Shown in pieces: positions 8,898-17,027 of a DNA stretch of 64,000 nt (positions are counted from its first letter, which is position 1; each line of letters begins with the position of its first letter). The notes beneath the pieces are model-generated. The model saw nothing but the letters and a program-made list of their open reading frames with translations. It searched no databases and had not been told where the DNA came from. The position numbers and the translations under genes are program-made. This stretch comes from DASQPR01 sp963831705 (GTDB taxonomy: Bacteria; Actinomycetota; Actinomycetes; Mycobacteriales; Micromonosporaceae): assembly GCA_963831705.1 (NCBI GenBank), contig CAWHRE010000004.1, forward strand, positions 1 to 64,000, given 5' to 3'.

Positions 8898-9197
8898 TCA
8901 TGAAGCCGCCCGGATGCCCGACAGCTTCACGCAACTGGCCTCGGCATCGCCCTCGACGAGTTCGCGTTCAACGCGGCTGCCCTTCTCCATCTCGGCCATA
9001 CGGCGGCGCAATTCGCGTCCGTTCGCCCCGCGGGAGAGGTACTCGGTCTCCCGCCACACGTCATAGTCGCTTTTGAGCATGACAACCAACGGCTCATGGC
9101 CGCTGCGCGCGACGACCAAGTCTTCGGCATCCGCCTCGATCGCGTCGAAGACGTTCGCCATGTTGGCGCGCAGGTCAGACGAAGTAATGACCTTCAT
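8898..9197 (-). CDS. Phd/YefM-family antitoxin, orphan, left copy
   Basis: 99 aa. 'MKVITSSDLRANMANVFDAI' is the canonical Phd/YefM N-terminal DNA-binding segment, followed by 'DAEDLVVARSGHEPLVVMLK', 'SDYDVWRETEYLSRGANGRE' and a disordered tail that would wrap the toxin. A good Shine-Dalgarno ('TGGAGGCACT') precedes the ATG at 9197. No YoeB/RelE partner follows; downstream is the divergent small protein. The last 15 residues differ from the right-arm copy by a frameshift, so one C-terminus is likely wrong. An orphan of this kind may act as an anti-addiction module or be left from a lost pair. Confidence 0.85.
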   Translation of the reverse strand: MKVITSSDLRANMANVFDAIEADAEDLVVARSGHEPLVVMLKSDYDVWRETEYLSRGANGRELRRRMAEMEKGSRVERELVEGDAEASCVKLSGIRAAS

Positions 9198-9212
9198 AGT
9201 GCCTCCAACGGC

Positions 9213-9230
9213 TGTACGTCTTTTCGTACA
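9213..9230. promoter_or_regulatory. Operator-like inverted repeat TGTACG-n6-CGTACA
   Basis: A 6-bp perfect inverted repeat about 15-33 bases upstream of the Phd/YefM-type start, between it and the 3' end of the 428-aa gene. The Phd/YefM family binds such short palindromes (TGTACA-like cores) to repress its own promoter. The right arm has the same half-sites with a 5-base spacer. Confidence 0.6.
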
Positions 9231-9299
9231 AGACCTTGTCCGGGTTGGGCTACGGCCGGGCCTATCAACTCGATCTTGAAGCGCACGCTACCGACGGCG

Positions 9300-10586
9300 C
9301 TATTCAGTAACCCGCGCCTGGTAGTTGTCGCGGTCCACACCCGGGTGCGAGGCACCGGAGGCGAACGGCAAGCAGCGCTCCATCAAGTCCGGTGGTGTCC
9401 CGTTGTACTCGGCAATGAACGCCACCCAGTCCGGCAGCAAAGCCACCAGCTGAGCGGAGTACTCATCGTCGTAATAGTCCCGGATGCTGGCCACCTTCGC
9501 GGCGACCCGATGCGGTGAACACGCCGAGAATGCGATGCCACTCCCGGACGCCCACGACTCCATGAACTCCACGAGCAACTCGTCGACATCGTCAGGTTGC
9601 TGCATGTCCGGTCGATGCTCGGCCAGCCACGTCGCGAACAACGGCGCCGCAGCCTCCGGGTCCAGCTTCTCGGCGGCTGGTTTTCGGCGCATTCGCGCTT
9701 TAGCACGGACCGTGTCGGCCAGACGCATACCGCGATGGTATTCGGACAGCTGCTGCTCGCTCTCCCCGCCGATCCGCATGATGCCCATGTCGGCCGGCAA
9801 CAGCTCGTCCATCAGACCCGTGTCGTCGACAGGTCCGAACACCGCCGAACCGGCCGCGACATCGCCAACGCCGGCCCGCCAGGCGTCACCGGCCTGATCC
9901 GCGTCGGCGAAGTAGCCGCTGAACACGGTGAACACCTCAAATCCGCAGGCATCGACATCCCACAGATACCACCGCGTGACGCCGGAAGCGTCGAACGGCG
10001 CGACGATCCCGAACCGGCTGCCGTAGGCATCCCGCGCCCACAGAACGTCACCGGCGAGCCGAGGACCCCGTGGCAGAGATGGAAGCATCCGACGACCTCG
10101 ACGCAACTCCGCTGCGACCTGCGCGACGTGCTCGTCCAGCGGATGCGGGGCGATGGCAGCCAGCGTGGCCAGCACGCGCCACAGACGAAGGCCCACTTCT
10201 GATTCGGTATCCCACCGATCCAGCACCTCGGTCAACTGACCAGCCACCGCGTGGACCAGGGCATCGAACGCATCGTTCGGATCGATCTGTTCCTCGAGGC
10301 TTGCGTCATCCGTCGACGAGCAGCCACGGACCGAGCCATCCGACACAACGCGTCCTCGAACTCCGCATCCGTGCCGGCAGCGGCGAGATCTGGTCAGATG
10401 CTCGGACACTGCGGCAGCAGCCCGCGCCGATGCGATCGCCGATCGAGCTTCACTGAGCTTGGCCTGATGCTCTCGGACGTTCGCCCACGCCGCAGCCAAA
10501 TCCCCGCCACCCGCGCCTACATCCATCGAGCGTCGTCCGGCGGAAACGACGCGACCCTTCTTCTTCCGGCGGCGAGACACAGGCAT
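9300..10586 (-). CDS. 428-aa protein of unknown function, left copy
   Basis: Start at ATG 10586 by comparison with the right-arm copy. Basic N-terminus 'MPVSRRRKKKGRVVSAGRRS', then a helical segment rich in Ala, an acidic stretch 'DASLEEQIDPNDAFDALVHA', a middle beta-rich part 'GDVLWARDAYGSRFGIVAPF' and 'TRWYLWDVDACGFEVFTVFS', and a C-terminal helical domain ending 'DNYQARVTE'. I do not recognise a family. Between about 10,390 and 10,305 this copy is out of frame relative to the right copy and then returns, so about 28 residues are wrong here. Transcribed divergently from the DUF6933 gene. Confidence 0.7.
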   Translation of the reverse strand: MPVSRRRKKKGRVVSAGRRSMDVGAGGGDLAAAWANVREHQAKLSEARSAIASARAAAAVSEHLTRSRRCRHGCGVRGRVVSDGSVRGCSSTDDASLEEQIDPNDAFDALVHAVAGQLTEVLDRWDTESEVGLRLWRVLATLAAIAPHPLDEHVAQVAAELRRGRRMLPSLPRGPRLAGDVLWARDAYGSRFGIVAPFDASGVTRWYLWDVDACGFEVFTVFSGYFADADQAGDAWRAGVGDVAAGSAVFGPVDDTGLMDELLPADMGIMRIGGESEQQLSEYHRGMRLADTVRAKARMRRKPAAEKLDPEAAAPLFATWLAEHRPDMQQPDDVDELLVEFMESWASGSGIAFSACSPHRVAAKVASIRDYYDDEYSAQLVALLPDWVAFIAEYNGTPPDLMERCLPFASGASHPGVDRDNYQARVTE

Positions 10587-10689
10587 CGCGGTAGCGTATC
10601 CGACATCGGACTCCGACGATACGAGCGCCAGCACGTTCGCATTGCGTATGGCCGGACGGGCTCGTGAGGCCGGAGGGGATGATGACGAG

Positions 10690-11195
10690 GTGCTCATCGT
10701 GCGGGCGACGAAAAAGCTGCTCGACCGCGCCGGCCCGCCGACGCTGCAGGACGGCGAGGAATCGACCACGATCTTGGGAGAGTGGTACGCCACCGTGCTG
10801 TTCTGGAAGCCGCACGTCGTCCTCGGTCCTCGCGTCAACGAAACGACGCTGCTGCCGATCCTGATGCCCCTCGCGCCGGCGGCGACCCTGCCGGCCAGAA
10901 TCCCTGCACCAGGTCGCCGAGGCGCTCGCTGCATACGGCGCGCCGACTGCGGTCATTGACACGGAACTGCGGACACATGCAGGAGTGGCGTACCGCCAAG
11001 ACAGCCAACCGCAGCGTCGTCGGCATCATGACCGAGTTCACCCACCTTGCCGAGGTCTACCGTGAAGCCGACCCTCGCCCAAGCCTGCTCGACCTCTCGG
11101 CACGCTTGGCCACCACTCCGTGCAGCCCTCTATACGGCAGGAACATCAGTCCCGATCGCGAACTCGCCGCGTTGCTTGGCTCCCTCGGCGCCTGA
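10690..11195 (+). pseudogene. DUF6933 protein, left copy, frameshifted
   Basis: 'MLIVRATKKLLDRAGPPTLQ', 'STTILGEWYATVLFWKPHVV', 'NETTLLPILMPLAPAATL', then after a frame change near 10,905 'EWRTAKTANRSVVGIMTEFT' and 'DLSARLATTPCSPLYG'. The order R-A-T-K-K-L-L, W-Y-A, N-E-T-T-L-L-P and T-x-N-R-S-V-x-G matches the DUF6933 family (about 160-170 aa, function unknown, often beside toxin-antitoxin or nuclease genes). GTG start at 10690. Here the natural end 'LLGSLGA' stop is kept at 11195, whereas the right copy keeps the middle intact. Confidence 0.7.
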
Positions 11196-11264
11196 CCAGG
11201 CAGCCGGTCGCCCGCTTGCATAGACCGATCACCACAGTCATCGTCGCGCCTGGCGCATGATGCT

Positions 11265-11400
11265 CGCGTCGGTTATGTCGGGCCGACCCCGAGCGCATAC
11301 CGGTCGCGCAGGAGCCGCTCGATGCGGTTGCGGCGCTCGGCGACGAGATCGCGTACTGCGGAACTGCCCGGCTCGTCCTTCACGGTCACCGCCCACTCCC
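11265..11400 (-). pseudogene. VapB-like antitoxin tail, broken, left copy
   Basis: The minus strand reads 'VRDLVAERRNRIERLLRDRY' and 'ALGVGP', and one base later in another frame 'ITDASIMRQARR' stop. This closely parallels the end of the intact VapB at 23.6 kb ('VAERRRRIEQLLDDPYAFGV' ... 'ITDAEVMRQARR'). The usual N-terminal RHH strand 'MKTxIDLDDE' is absent and a base is missing in 'GGCCCGACA'. No PIN-domain gene follows. It is a remnant of a vapBC locus related to the one at 23.6 kb. Confidence 0.5.
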
Positions 11401-11443
11401 TTCGCCAGGCTTCATGTTCATACGGGATCTTGACCACGGATCT

Positions 11444-11576
11444 TCACCGCCCTCTCGTCGCCGCCGTTACACGGCGAGCCTCCCGCAGATCTTCCAGAAC
11501 CGCGTCAAGATCAGCCTTCGCTGTCCAGCTCAATCGAACACGCGTCGAGTACCGCGTATTGCTCGACCGTCGTCAT
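11444..11576 (-). pseudogene. 43-codon small ORF, left copy, frameshifted
   Basis: 'MTTVEQYAVLDACSIELDSE' starts at ATG 11576; an extra C near 11,515 creates an early stop that the right-arm copy (14,664-14,795) lacks. Family unknown; the short acidic helical make-up resembles many small antitoxin or DUF proteins. Lies just downstream of the 333-aa gene on the same strand. Confidence 0.35.
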
Positions 11577-11611
11577 TCGCAGCAAAGAGGATGCGGCCGG
11601 GACTTCGCTGG

Positions 11612-12613
11612 TCACGAGGCTGGTACGTCGGTGACGGCAATGTGATCCGGCTGGGCGACAGCCAGCCGTCGCGTGCCGAGTTGAACAGCGGCGATCGGCG
11701 ACGGTATGTGCGTGACACCGTAACTGCCCCGCCGGCGGCTCGTCCGTATGTTCGGCCACTCGGCGATCACCCGACCACTCACCGGATCGAGGAGCTGCGG
11801 ATACTCATACATGGCGATGACCTGGTCCCCGCAGGCAAGCAGATTGCCGAACGGACGGTCGACGCTCACTTTAAGCAGCCACGCCTCGGCCGCGATCGAC
11901 CAGATACCAAGCTGGCCGGGAGCCAGCGCGTCGGGTTCGTCGTCGCCGAGAGGCTCGTCATCACTCGCGGCCACCGCGATTCGATCGTCGTCGAGCCAGC
12001 ACGCCGCTTCGACCTCGGCGCCCACCGCTTCGTACAGCGGCAGAATGCCCTTGCCGTCGAGCACGGACGCGTCCGTCAGCGCCCCATCCAGATCAAACAC
12101 CTGTCCGATGCCATAGGGATGCCAGTACCAACCGGCCATCAGCAGATGCCGCCCCGACGGACTGATCGACAGACGGGAGTGGAATACATCGGTGGGCTGT
12201 CGCTCTCCGGTCGTCAACCGGCGGCCCGACTCAAGCTCCTCGATCTCAATCACGTTGTACTGCTCCGGGCAATGCACGAGTACCTCGCGACCGTCCGGGA
12301 GCCGACCGACCGCCACGGGATAGTCGAAATCGCCCGCGTGGGCGTACGAGCGGTTGATTTCCCGAGCGATCTTCCCGCCGTCCAGCACGAGGGCCTTCGT
12401 GCCGCGCTCGGCGTACAGAACGTGGAACCGCCCCGACGGCGACACCACCACCTGGTCGAACGGGAATCCCCAGCCGACCCGTGGCCCGGAGTGCGTGCCG
12501 TCGAGGTTCCAACGGCGGAAGCCGCCGACAACGTCGACGAGGTCATCGCCGTCCCAGATCAGCGACTGGGCAGTACCTTTCGTAGGGATACGTTCAACCG
12601 GAACTCGCCCCAC
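11612..12613 (-). CDS. 333-aa beta-propeller-like protein, left copy
   Basis: Intact frame from GTG 12613. Repeating short units of the form strand-turn-strand are evident: 'SLIWDGDDLVDVVGGFRRWN', 'FDQVVVSPSGRFHVLYAERG', 'YPVAVGRLPDGREVLVHCPE', 'HSRLSISPSGRHLLMAGWYW', 'DGKGILPLYEAVGAEVEAAC', 'WLDDDRIAVAASDDE' and 'FGNLLACGDQVIAMYEYPQL'. The repeated xSPSGR and xxPDGR turns suggest a WD40/beta-propeller fold, cytoplasmic (no signal peptide). Function unknown. The gene sits between the restriction-protein tail and small antitoxin-like ORFs. Its right-arm counterpart (13,640-14,640) is destroyed by indels. Confidence 0.65.
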   Translation of the reverse strand: MGRVPVERIPTKGTAQSLIWDGDDLVDVVGGFRRWNLDGTHSGPRVGWGFPFDQVVVSPSGRFHVLYAERGTKALVLDGGKIAREINRSYAHAGDFDYPVAVGRLPDGREVLVHCPEQYNVIEIEELESGRRLTTGERQPTDVFHSRLSISPSGRHLLMAGWYWHPYGIGQVFDLDGALTDASVLDGKGILPLYEAVGAEVEAACWLDDDRIAVAASDDEPLGDDEPDALAPGQLGIWSIAAEAWLLKVSVDRPFGNLLACGDQVIAMYEYPQLLDPVSGRVIAEWPNIRTSRRRGSYGVTHIPSPIAAVQLGTRRLAVAQPDHIAVTDVPAS

Positions 12614-12678
12614 CTTGTATCAGCCTTTGTTGGTCATCGCGCTACGTGACGAGCGTAGAACTTCTAGGGTCCGGTGAA

Positions 12679-13128
12679 TCACTTGAGATCCCACAAATCG
12701 CTAAAGGTGGCCAGAAGGTTCCTCTGCCTAGCCTCGAGAACCACTGGCGTCCATTCATCCGTTGCCAGGATCTGTGTGGTCAAGGCGAACGGTGACACGC
12801 CTCCACTCGCGGAGAAGTAGCCCTTCTTCTTGACATCGAATTCATAGTTGCTCGCCTGCGAGTTCTTGCGCCGGGTCAGCAACGCCAGATTGGCCAGGCG
12901 GTGCACCCAGTACGCATGCTCCACTCGGTGAACGAGGCTCCCCAGACACTGTTCGCCTGTGGTTGTTGTGGAAGGACGTGCTCGACGGTGATCAGCGGGT
13001 GGTCATAGCTGGCGCCACCCGATGACAGCGCAGAGTCCAGACGTAGCAGCACGTATAGCCGGACACGGGTGACGGTATAGATGTCGGCACTGAGGCGGAG
13101 CATCGTTTCCACCTTCTCCCGCAGGTCT
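12679..13128 (-). pseudogene. GmrSD-type (DUF262/DUF1524) restriction protein, C-terminal fragment, left copy
   Basis: The minus strand from the palindrome centre reads 'LREKVETMLRLSADIYTVTR', 'SYDHPLITVEHVLPQQPQAN', and after a frame change near 12,920 'WVHRLANLALLTRRKNSQAS', 'NYEFDVKKKGYFSASGGVSP', ending 'LLATFSDLWDLK'. 'EHVLPQ' and 'LANLALLTRRKN' are the His-x(n)-Asn-x(n)-Asn features of the DUF1524 HNH nuclease half of GmrSD-like enzymes, which cleave modified phage DNA. The N-terminal DUF262 NTP-binding half is missing because the palindrome turns around inside the gene. Family-level call is secure, activity is not. Confidence 0.75.
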
Positions 13129-13138
13129 AGCTGCAAGT
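13119..13138. other. Centre of the palindrome
   Basis: Twenty bases separate the arms: the left arm ends 'CATCGTTTCCACCTTCTC' and the right begins 'GAGAAGGTGGAAACGATG'. The first half of the spacer still reads as the restriction gene upstream on the minus strand ('LDLREK'), so the fold-back point lies within one gene. A near-zero spacer is the signature expected of a fold-back chimera or an unstable natural palindrome. Confidence 0.85.
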
Positions 13139-13573
13139 GAGAAGGTGGAAACGATGCTCCGCCTGCAGCTGTGCCGACATCTATACGTACACCGTGTCCG
13201 GCTATACGTGCTGCTACGTCTGGACTCTGCGCTGTCATCGGGTGGCGCCAGCTATGACCACCCGCTAAATTCTCCGTCGAGCACGTCCTTCCACAACAAC
13301 CACAGGCGAAAGCGGTTTTGTCTGGGGAGCCTCGTTCACCGAAGTGGAGCATGTTACTGGGTGCACCGCCTGGGAACTGTGCATGCTGCTGACCCGGCGC
13401 AAGAAGCTGGCACAAACCGTCTGCAAGAAGAAGGGCTACTTCTCCGCGAGTGGAGGCGTGTGACCGTTCGCCTTGACCACACGGTGCAACGGATGAATGG
13501 ACGCCAGTGGGTCTCGAGGCTAGGCAGAGGGAACTCTATGGCCACCTTAGCGATTTGTGGGATCTCAGATTGA
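13139..13573 (+). pseudogene. GmrSD-type restriction protein fragment, right copy
   Basis: Mirror of 12,679-13,118. Pieces 'VRLYVLLRLDSALSSGGASY', 'DHPL', 'STSFHNNH', 'VHRLG' and 'DLWDL' are in different frames, with small insertions such as 'AAGCGGTTTT' at about 13,310 that are absent from the left arm. The density of single-base insertions is typical of raw long-read sequence rather than evolutionary decay. Confidence 0.7.
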
Positions 13574-13639
13574 TTCACCGGACCCTAGAAGTTCTACGCT
13601 CGTCACGTGACACAATCACAAAGGCTGAGGATCGAGGTA

Positions 13640-14640
13640 GAGTTCGGGTTGAACGTATCCCTACGAAAAGGTACTGCCCAGTCGCTAAATTACCTGGGAC
13701 CGCGATGGGTCCCTCGTCAAGGTTGTGGGCAGCTGCACCATTGGAGAAGCTGCTCGACGGCACGGCGCGCCCGCTCCAGGGCCGCCCGTTTCCCTCCCCC
13801 CCTCCCCGGTTCGACCAGGTGGTGGTGTCGCCGTGGGCGGTTCCACGTTTCTCTGCGACGCGGCGCCGGCCCTCGTGTGACAGCGGGAAACCGCTGGGAA
13901 ATCGACCGCTAGTACGCCCACGCGGCCGACTATCCGCGGTCGGTCGGCTCCCGGACGGTCGCGAGGTACTCGTGCATTGCAGAAGCAGTACGACGTGATT
14001 GAGATGAGAGACTGAGTGGGTAGCCGGTTGACGACCGGAGCGACAGCCCACCGATGTATTCCACTCCGTCTGTGGATCGTCCCGTCGGGCGCGTCTGATT
14101 CGGCCAGACTCGCTCAATCCCTATGGCATCGGACAGGTGTTGATATTGGACCCGGCGCTGACCGAAGCAGCGTCCGTGCTCCGAGAGCGGCAAGGGCGTC
14201 TGCCGCTGTACGAAGCGGTGGGCGCCGAGGTCGAAGCGTCGTGCTGGCTCGACGATATCGCGGTGGCCGCGAGTGATGGGCGAGGCCGGCGACGACGGTT
14301 CCCGACGCGCTGGCTCCCGGCCAGCTTGGGGTATTCTGGTCGATGGCGCGGCCGAGGGCATCCGCTTCTAAGTGAGCGTCGACCAGTCGCCTTCGGCGAT
14401 CCTTGGACCAGGTGGTCGGGTGGCGGGACACCCACAGCCCTCGAACCGGCGTAGTGGTCGGGTGATCGCCGAGTGGCCGAACATACGGACGAGCCGCCGA
14501 CGGGGCAGTGACCACGTGTCACGCACATACCGTCGCCGATCGCCGCTGTTCGACTCGGGCGGCACGCGAAGGCTGGCTGTCGCCCAGCCGGATCACATTG
14601 CCGTCACCGACGACGCCAGCCTCGTGACCAGCGAAGTCCC
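13640..14640 (+). pseudogene. Propeller-like 333-aa protein, right copy, heavily broken
   Basis: Counterpart of 11,612-12,613. Recognisable pieces in plus-strand frames include 'VRVERIPTK', 'FDQVVVSP', 'VGRLPDGREVLVHC', 'LPLYEAVGAEVEASCWLDDI', 'SGRVIAEWPNIRTSRRRGSD' and 'TRRLAVAQPDHIAVTD', separated by more than ten indels. Overall the copy is shorter than the left one by deletions, including parts of the middle repeats. Not translatable as read. Confidence 0.75.
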
Positions 14641-14663
14641 GGCCGCCATCCTCTTTGCTGCGA

Positions 14664-14795
14664 ATGACGACGGTCGAGCAATACGCGGTACTCGACGCGT
14701 GTTCGATTGAGCTGGACAGCGAAGGTGATCTTGACGCGGTTCTGGAAGATCTGCGGGAGGCTCGCCGTGTCTCGGCGGCGAGGAGAGGGCGGTGA
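14664..14795 (+). CDS. 43-aa small protein, right copy
   Basis: Intact short frame: 'MTTVEQYAVLDACSIELDSE' then 'GDLDAVLEDLREARRV' and a basic end 'SAARRGR'. The left copy is the same up to an extra base. The stop overlaps a GTG that opens 'VKLRGRDP', another tiny frame. The compact charged sequence suggests an antitoxin-type or regulatory peptide; family not recognised. Conservation of the frame in this otherwise error-prone arm argues that it is genuinely coding. Confidence 0.45.
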   Translation: MTTVEQYAVLDACSIELDSEGDLDAVLEDLREARRVSAARRGR

Positions 14796-15000
14796 AGCTC
14801 CGTGGTCGAGATCCCGTGTGAACATGGAGCCTGGCGAAGGGAGTGGGCGGTGACCGTGAAGGACGAGCCGGACAGTTCGGCGCACGCGGTCTCGTCGCCG
14901 AGCGCCGCAACCGCATCGAGCGGCTCTGCGCGACCGTCATGCGCTCGGGGTCGGTTCGACATATCCGACGCGAGCGCCATGCGCCAGGCGCGACGATGAG
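14794..15000 (+). pseudogene. VapB-like antitoxin remnant, right copy
   Basis: Equivalent to 11,265-11,400. Frames give 'LVAERRNRIERL' and, after a shift, 'MRQARR' before a TGA at about 14,999. As in the left arm there is no N-terminal RHH strand and no PIN gene after it. Confidence 0.45.
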
Positions 15001-15039
15001 TGTGGTGATCGGTCTATGCAAGCGGGCGACCGGCTGCCT

Positions 15040-15539
15040 GGTGAGACGCCGAGGGAGCCAAGCAACGCGGCGAGTTCGCGATCGGGACTGATGTTCCTGC
15101 CGTATAGAGGGCTGCATGGAGTGGTGGCCAGGCGTGCCGAGAGGTCGAGCAGGCTTGGGCGAGGGTCGGCTTCCCGGTACACCTCGGCAAGGTGGGTGAA
15201 CTCGGTCATGATGCCGACGACGCTGCGGTTGGCTGTCTTGGCGGTACGCCACTCCTGCATGTTCCGCAGCTCCGTGTCAATGACCGCAGACAGCGCGCCG
15301 TTGGCAGCGAGCGCCTCGGCAACCTGTTCAGGGAGTCTGGCCGACAGGGTCGCCGCCGGCGCGAGAGGCATCAGGATCGGCAGCAGCGTCGTTTCGTTGA
15401 CGGCGAGGACCAATTGCGGCTTCCAGAACAGCACGGTGCCGTACCACTCTCCCAAGATCGTGGTCGATTCCTCGCCGTCCTGCAGCGTCGGCGGGCCGGC
15501 GCGGTCGAGCAGCTTTTTCGTCGCCCGCACGATGAGCAC
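15040..15539 (-). CDS. DUF6933 protein, right copy
   Basis: About 163 aa from GTG 15539: 'MLIVRATKKLLDRAGPPTLQ', 'STTILGEWYGTVLFWKPQLV', 'LAVNETTLLPILMPLAPAAT', 'LSARLPEQVAEALAANGALS', 'EWRTAKTANRSVVGIMTEFT', 'LLDLSARLATTPCSPLYG' and 'DRELAALLGSLG'. Complete across the family's conserved core, so this copy defines the protein. The stop seen in the left arm after 'LLGSLGA' is replaced here (GTCTCA instead of GCCTGA) and the frame runs on to 14,937. DUF6933 has no known function. Divergent from the 427-aa gene with about 100 bp between starts, suggesting shared regulation. Confidence 0.75.
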
Positions 15540-15642
15540 CTCGTCATCATTCCCTCCGGCCTCACGAGCCCGTCAGGCCATACGCAATGCGGACGTGCTG
15601 GCGCTCGTATCGTCGGAGTCCGATGTCGGATATGCTACCGCG

Positions 15643-16926
15643 ATGCCTGTCTCTCGCCGCCGGAAGAAGAAAGGTCGCGTCGTTTCCGCCGGACGACGCT
15701 CGATGGATGTGGGCGCGGGTGGCGGGGATTTGGCTGCGGCGTGGGCGAATGTCCGAGAGCATCAGGCCAAGCTGAGTGAAGCTCGATCGGCGATCGCATC
15801 GGCGCGGGCTGCTGCCGCAGTGTCCGAGCATGTGCCAGATCTCGCCGCTGCCGGCACGGATGCGGAGTTCGAGGATGCGTTGTGTCGATGGCTCGGTCCG
15901 TGGCTGCTCGTCGACGAAGACGCAAGCCTTGAGGAACAGATCGATCCGAACGATGCGATCGATGCCCTGGTCCACGCGGTGGCTGGTCAGTTAACCGAGG
16001 TGCTGGATCGGTGGGATACCGAATCAGAAGTGGGACTTCGTCTGTGGCGCGTGCTGGCCACGCTGGCTGCTATCGTCCCGCATCCGCTGGACGAGCACGT
16101 CGCGCAGGTCGCAGCGGAGTTGCGTCGAGGTCGTCGGATGCTTCCATCTCTGCCACGGGGTCCTCGGCTCGCCGGTGACGTTCTGTGGGCGCGGGACGCC
16201 TACGGCAGTCGGTTCGGGATCGTCGCGCCGTTCGACGTCTCGGGCGTCACGCGGTGGTATCTGTGGGATGTCGATGCCTGCGGATTTGAGGTGTTCACCG
16301 TGTTCAGCGGCTACTTCGCCGACGCCGATCAGGCCGGCGACGCCTGGCGGGCAGGCGTTGGCGAGGTCGCGGCCGGTTCGGCGGTGTTCGGAACTGTTGA
16401 CGACACGGGTCTGATAGACGAGCTGTTGCCGACCGACGTGGGCATCACGCGGATCGGCGGGGAGAGCGAGCAGCAACTGTCCGAATACCATCGCGGCATG
16501 CGCTTGGCCGACACGGTCCGTGCTGGGATGCGAAAGGTCCGGGAGACACTCGCCGAGAAGCTGGACCCGGAGGCTGCGGTGCCGTTGTTCGCGACGTGGC
16601 TGGCGGAGCATCGACCGGACGTGCAGCAACCTGACGATGTCGACGAGTTACTGGTGGAGTTCATGGAGTCGTGGGCGTCAGGGAGTGGCATCGCATTCTC
16701 GGCGTGTTCACCGCATCGGGTCGCTGCGAAGGTGGCTAGCATCCGGGACTACTACGACGATGAGTACTCCGCTCAGCTGGTGGCTTTGCTGCCGGACTGG
16801 GTGGCGTTCATTGCCGAGTACAACGGGACACCACCGGACTTGATGGAGCGCTGCTTGCCGTTCGCCTCCGGTGCCTCGAACCCGGGTGTGGACCGCGACA
16901 ACTACCAGGCGCGGGTTACTGAGTAG
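15643..16926 (+). CDS. 427-aa protein of unknown function, right copy
   Basis: Cleanest copy. 'MPVSRRRKKKGRVVSAGRRS', 'VSEHVPDLAAAGTDAEFEDA', 'LCRWLGPWLLVDEDASLEEQ', 'WDTESEVGLRLWRVLATLAA', 'RYADxxDQ'-type middle part with 'FEVFTVFSGYFADADQAGDA', then 'LLPTDVGITRIGGESEQQLS', 'PLFATWLAEHRPDVQQPDDV', 'DELLVEFMESWASGSGIAFS' and 'WVAFIAEYNGTPPDLMERCL'. The charged lysine-rich start and helical C-terminal part are distinctive, but no catalytic motif stands out. About 95% like the left copy, with many conservative changes. Because it recurs with the DUF6933 gene in the same divergent arrangement, the two may work together. Confidence 0.75.
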   Translation: MPVSRRRKKKGRVVSAGRRSMDVGAGGGDLAAAWANVREHQAKLSEARSAIASARAAAAVSEHVPDLAAAGTDAEFEDALCRWLGPWLLVDEDASLEEQIDPNDAIDALVHAVAGQLTEVLDRWDTESEVGLRLWRVLATLAAIVPHPLDEHVAQVAAELRRGRRMLPSLPRGPRLAGDVLWARDAYGSRFGIVAPFDVSGVTRWYLWDVDACGFEVFTVFSGYFADADQAGDAWRAGVGEVAAGSAVFGTVDDTGLIDELLPTDVGITRIGGESEQQLSEYHRGMRLADTVRAGMRKVRETLAEKLDPEAAVPLFATWLAEHRPDVQQPDDVDELLVEFMESWASGSGIAFSACSPHRVAAKVASIRDYYDDEYSAQLVALLPDWVAFIAEYNGTPPDLMERCLPFASGASNPGVDRDNYQARVTE

Positions 16927-16995
16927 CGCCATCGGTAGTGTGCGCTTCAAGATCGAGTTGATATGCCCAGCCGTAGCCCACCCTGGACAAGGTCT

Positions 16996-17012
16996 TGTAC
17001 GAAAGACGTACA
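16996..17012. promoter_or_regulatory. Operator-like inverted repeat TGTACG-n5-CGTACA, right copy
   Basis: Counterpart of 9,213-9,230, one base shorter in the spacer, 16 bases before the Phd/YefM-type ATG at 17028 and followed by the Shine-Dalgarno 'TTGGAGG'. Confidence 0.55.
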
Positions 17013-17027
17013 GCCATTGGAGGCACT

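Larger units (their letters stand above)
7457..13118 (+). repeat. Left arm of a giant imperfect inverted repeat
   Basis: From about 7,457 ('GTGCTGTCGCTCCGG' on the minus strand) to 13,118 ('CCTTCTC') this arm is matched in reverse complement by 13,139-18,772. Every gene in one arm recurs in mirror order in the other: restriction-protein tail, 333-aa protein, small ORFs, DUF6933, 428-aa protein, Phd-type antitoxin, small helical protein, HigA, HigB. Arms differ by both substitutions and indels. In this arm the 333-aa gene is intact, whereas the 428-aa gene carries a shifted stretch at about 10,305-10,390. Confidence 0.95.
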
